This document shows, one piece after another, positions 31,052-31,519 of a stretch of DNA of 31,519 nucleotides. The stretch is from JAEDES01 sp964470055 (GTDB lineage: Bacteria; Bacillota_I; Bacilli_A; RF39; UBA660): contig CAYXZZ010000008.1 in the NCBI GenBank assembly GCA_964470055.1, positions 1 through 31,519 of the forward strand, given 5' to 3'. The translations under genes and the position numbers were made by a program. Position 1 is the stretch's first letter, and every line of letters starts with the position of its first letter. The notes under the pieces are model-generated. The model was not told where the DNA came from. It was given only the letters and a program-made list of their open reading frames with translations, and made no database searches.

Positions 31052-31519
31052 ATTTGTTTCCACCTTTCTAATTTCGTACATAGACTAATCATCTTTTATA
31101 GAATTTATCCATTAGATATGCTAATCTTTTCCTATTTATTAATTAAGATTATAATCCATTTCAATTTCAGTAGTCGAAACTACAAATTATTCAGTCCTTC
31201 CTAATTTTCTAGCACTACGACCTCTGCTGACGACTTCTTACGATACACCTTTTTCGACCGTTTTTCTTAATAGAGACTTCCTTAACTGTTCGTAAGACCT
31301 CCTATCTTTCCTCAATTAACTACCACATAAAGTAGTTTGTTTGGCAACCTCATCCATTTATGTAGCCTTATAGTAAGTTTCTGTTCGTTAGTTCTCGATT
31401 TTGTTTCACACTTCCTTTAGCCCTAACATCAGTTAATGCTTTGTGCTTCCCTAACACTTCATCGATATTCCTACTTCTGAGACAGAGAATTCCCTGTTCT
31501 CCATAGGCTTAAATTCCGA
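31052..31519 (-). mobile_element. 5' ribozyme part of a decayed group II intron
   Basis: This 468-base stretch has no open frame of note and reads on the minus strand toward the maturase start. It contains segments I recognise from group II intron 5' parts, such as GTCGTCAGCAGAGGTCGTAG followed later by GGACTGAA, and a UUCG-capped hairpin GTAGTTTCGACTAC (31170-31183) in the region just before the maturase, probably in domain IV. The 5' splice site lies beyond the window edge. The 3' domains are missing at the truncated maturase. Composition is less AT-rich than the neighbours, in line with a mobile origin. Confidence 0.75.

Noticed and set aside
1..31519. CRISPR arrays, restriction systems or prophage modules
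   Set aside because: No regularly spaced repeats, no integrase, no structural phage genes and no methylase or nuclease motif were seen; the only mobile DNA is the intron remnant.

Overview
The window is AT-rich chromosomal DNA. UGA and UAA/UAG all act as ordinary stops (for example UGA ends the histidine kinase and the ADP-ribosyltransferase genes), so this is not a code-4 Mycoplasma. Strong GGAGG-type ribosome sites, sigma-A promoters with 17-bp spacers, hairpin-plus-U terminators, PlsC, MurI, YlbJ/YlbL-like proteins and Gram-positive-style type IV pilus parts point to a low-GC Firmicute (Bacillota, Bacilli-like), perhaps one of the uncultured small-genome gut lineages; the exact lineage is inference. 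Almost every gene is on the minus strand; only ylbJ and the pilus ATPase gene are on plus.

Layout, left to right: tRNA-Thr(GGT) and tRNA-Arg(CCG); an alpha/beta hydrolase, DUF1003 protein and lipoprotein operon (read right to left); two PlsC-type acyltransferases; murI and a DUF7666-like gene at the end of a long NAD operon (prs-like, nadD, ADP-ribosylglycohydrolase, pncC, nrtR, nadK); two uncharacterised paralogous genes with separate promoters; a second NAD operon (pncA, pncB, Nudix ADP-ribose pyrophosphatase, nadE); a 70-aa orphan; a two-component system; a 5'-nucleotidase; divergent ylbL/ylbJ-like genes; two prepilins divergent from a PilB/GspE ATPase; tmk; a membrane-anchored hypothetical; an HD hydrolase; hemW; an ADP-ribosyltransferase-like gene; lepA; and at the right edge a decayed group II intron.

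The centre of interest is the NAD island, about 5.0-16.4 kb. It encodes salvage from nicotinamide to NAD (PncA, PncB, NadD, NadE), a PRPP synthetase-like enzyme that could feed PncB, NMN deamidase (PncC), NAD kinase, two enzymes that handle ADP-ribose (ARH-type glycohydrolase and Nudix), and NrtR, a Nudix-winged-helix repressor. I found a 23-bp palindrome, GTTATTAA-N7-TTAATAAC, lying on top of the -10 box of both operon promoters, with near copies in the pncA and pncB leaders. This is the likely NrtR operator and ties both operons into one regulon. An almost identical 24-bp AT-rich element sits just upstream of the -35 of both promoters.

A second theme is ADP-ribose chemistry beyond salvage: a predicted cytoplasmic R-S-E ADP-ribosyltransferase is placed between lepA and hemW, genes that are normally neighbours, and two orphan families sit in or between the NAD operons. 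Together these could be an ADP-ribosylation and NAD-repair network; that link is a hypothesis.
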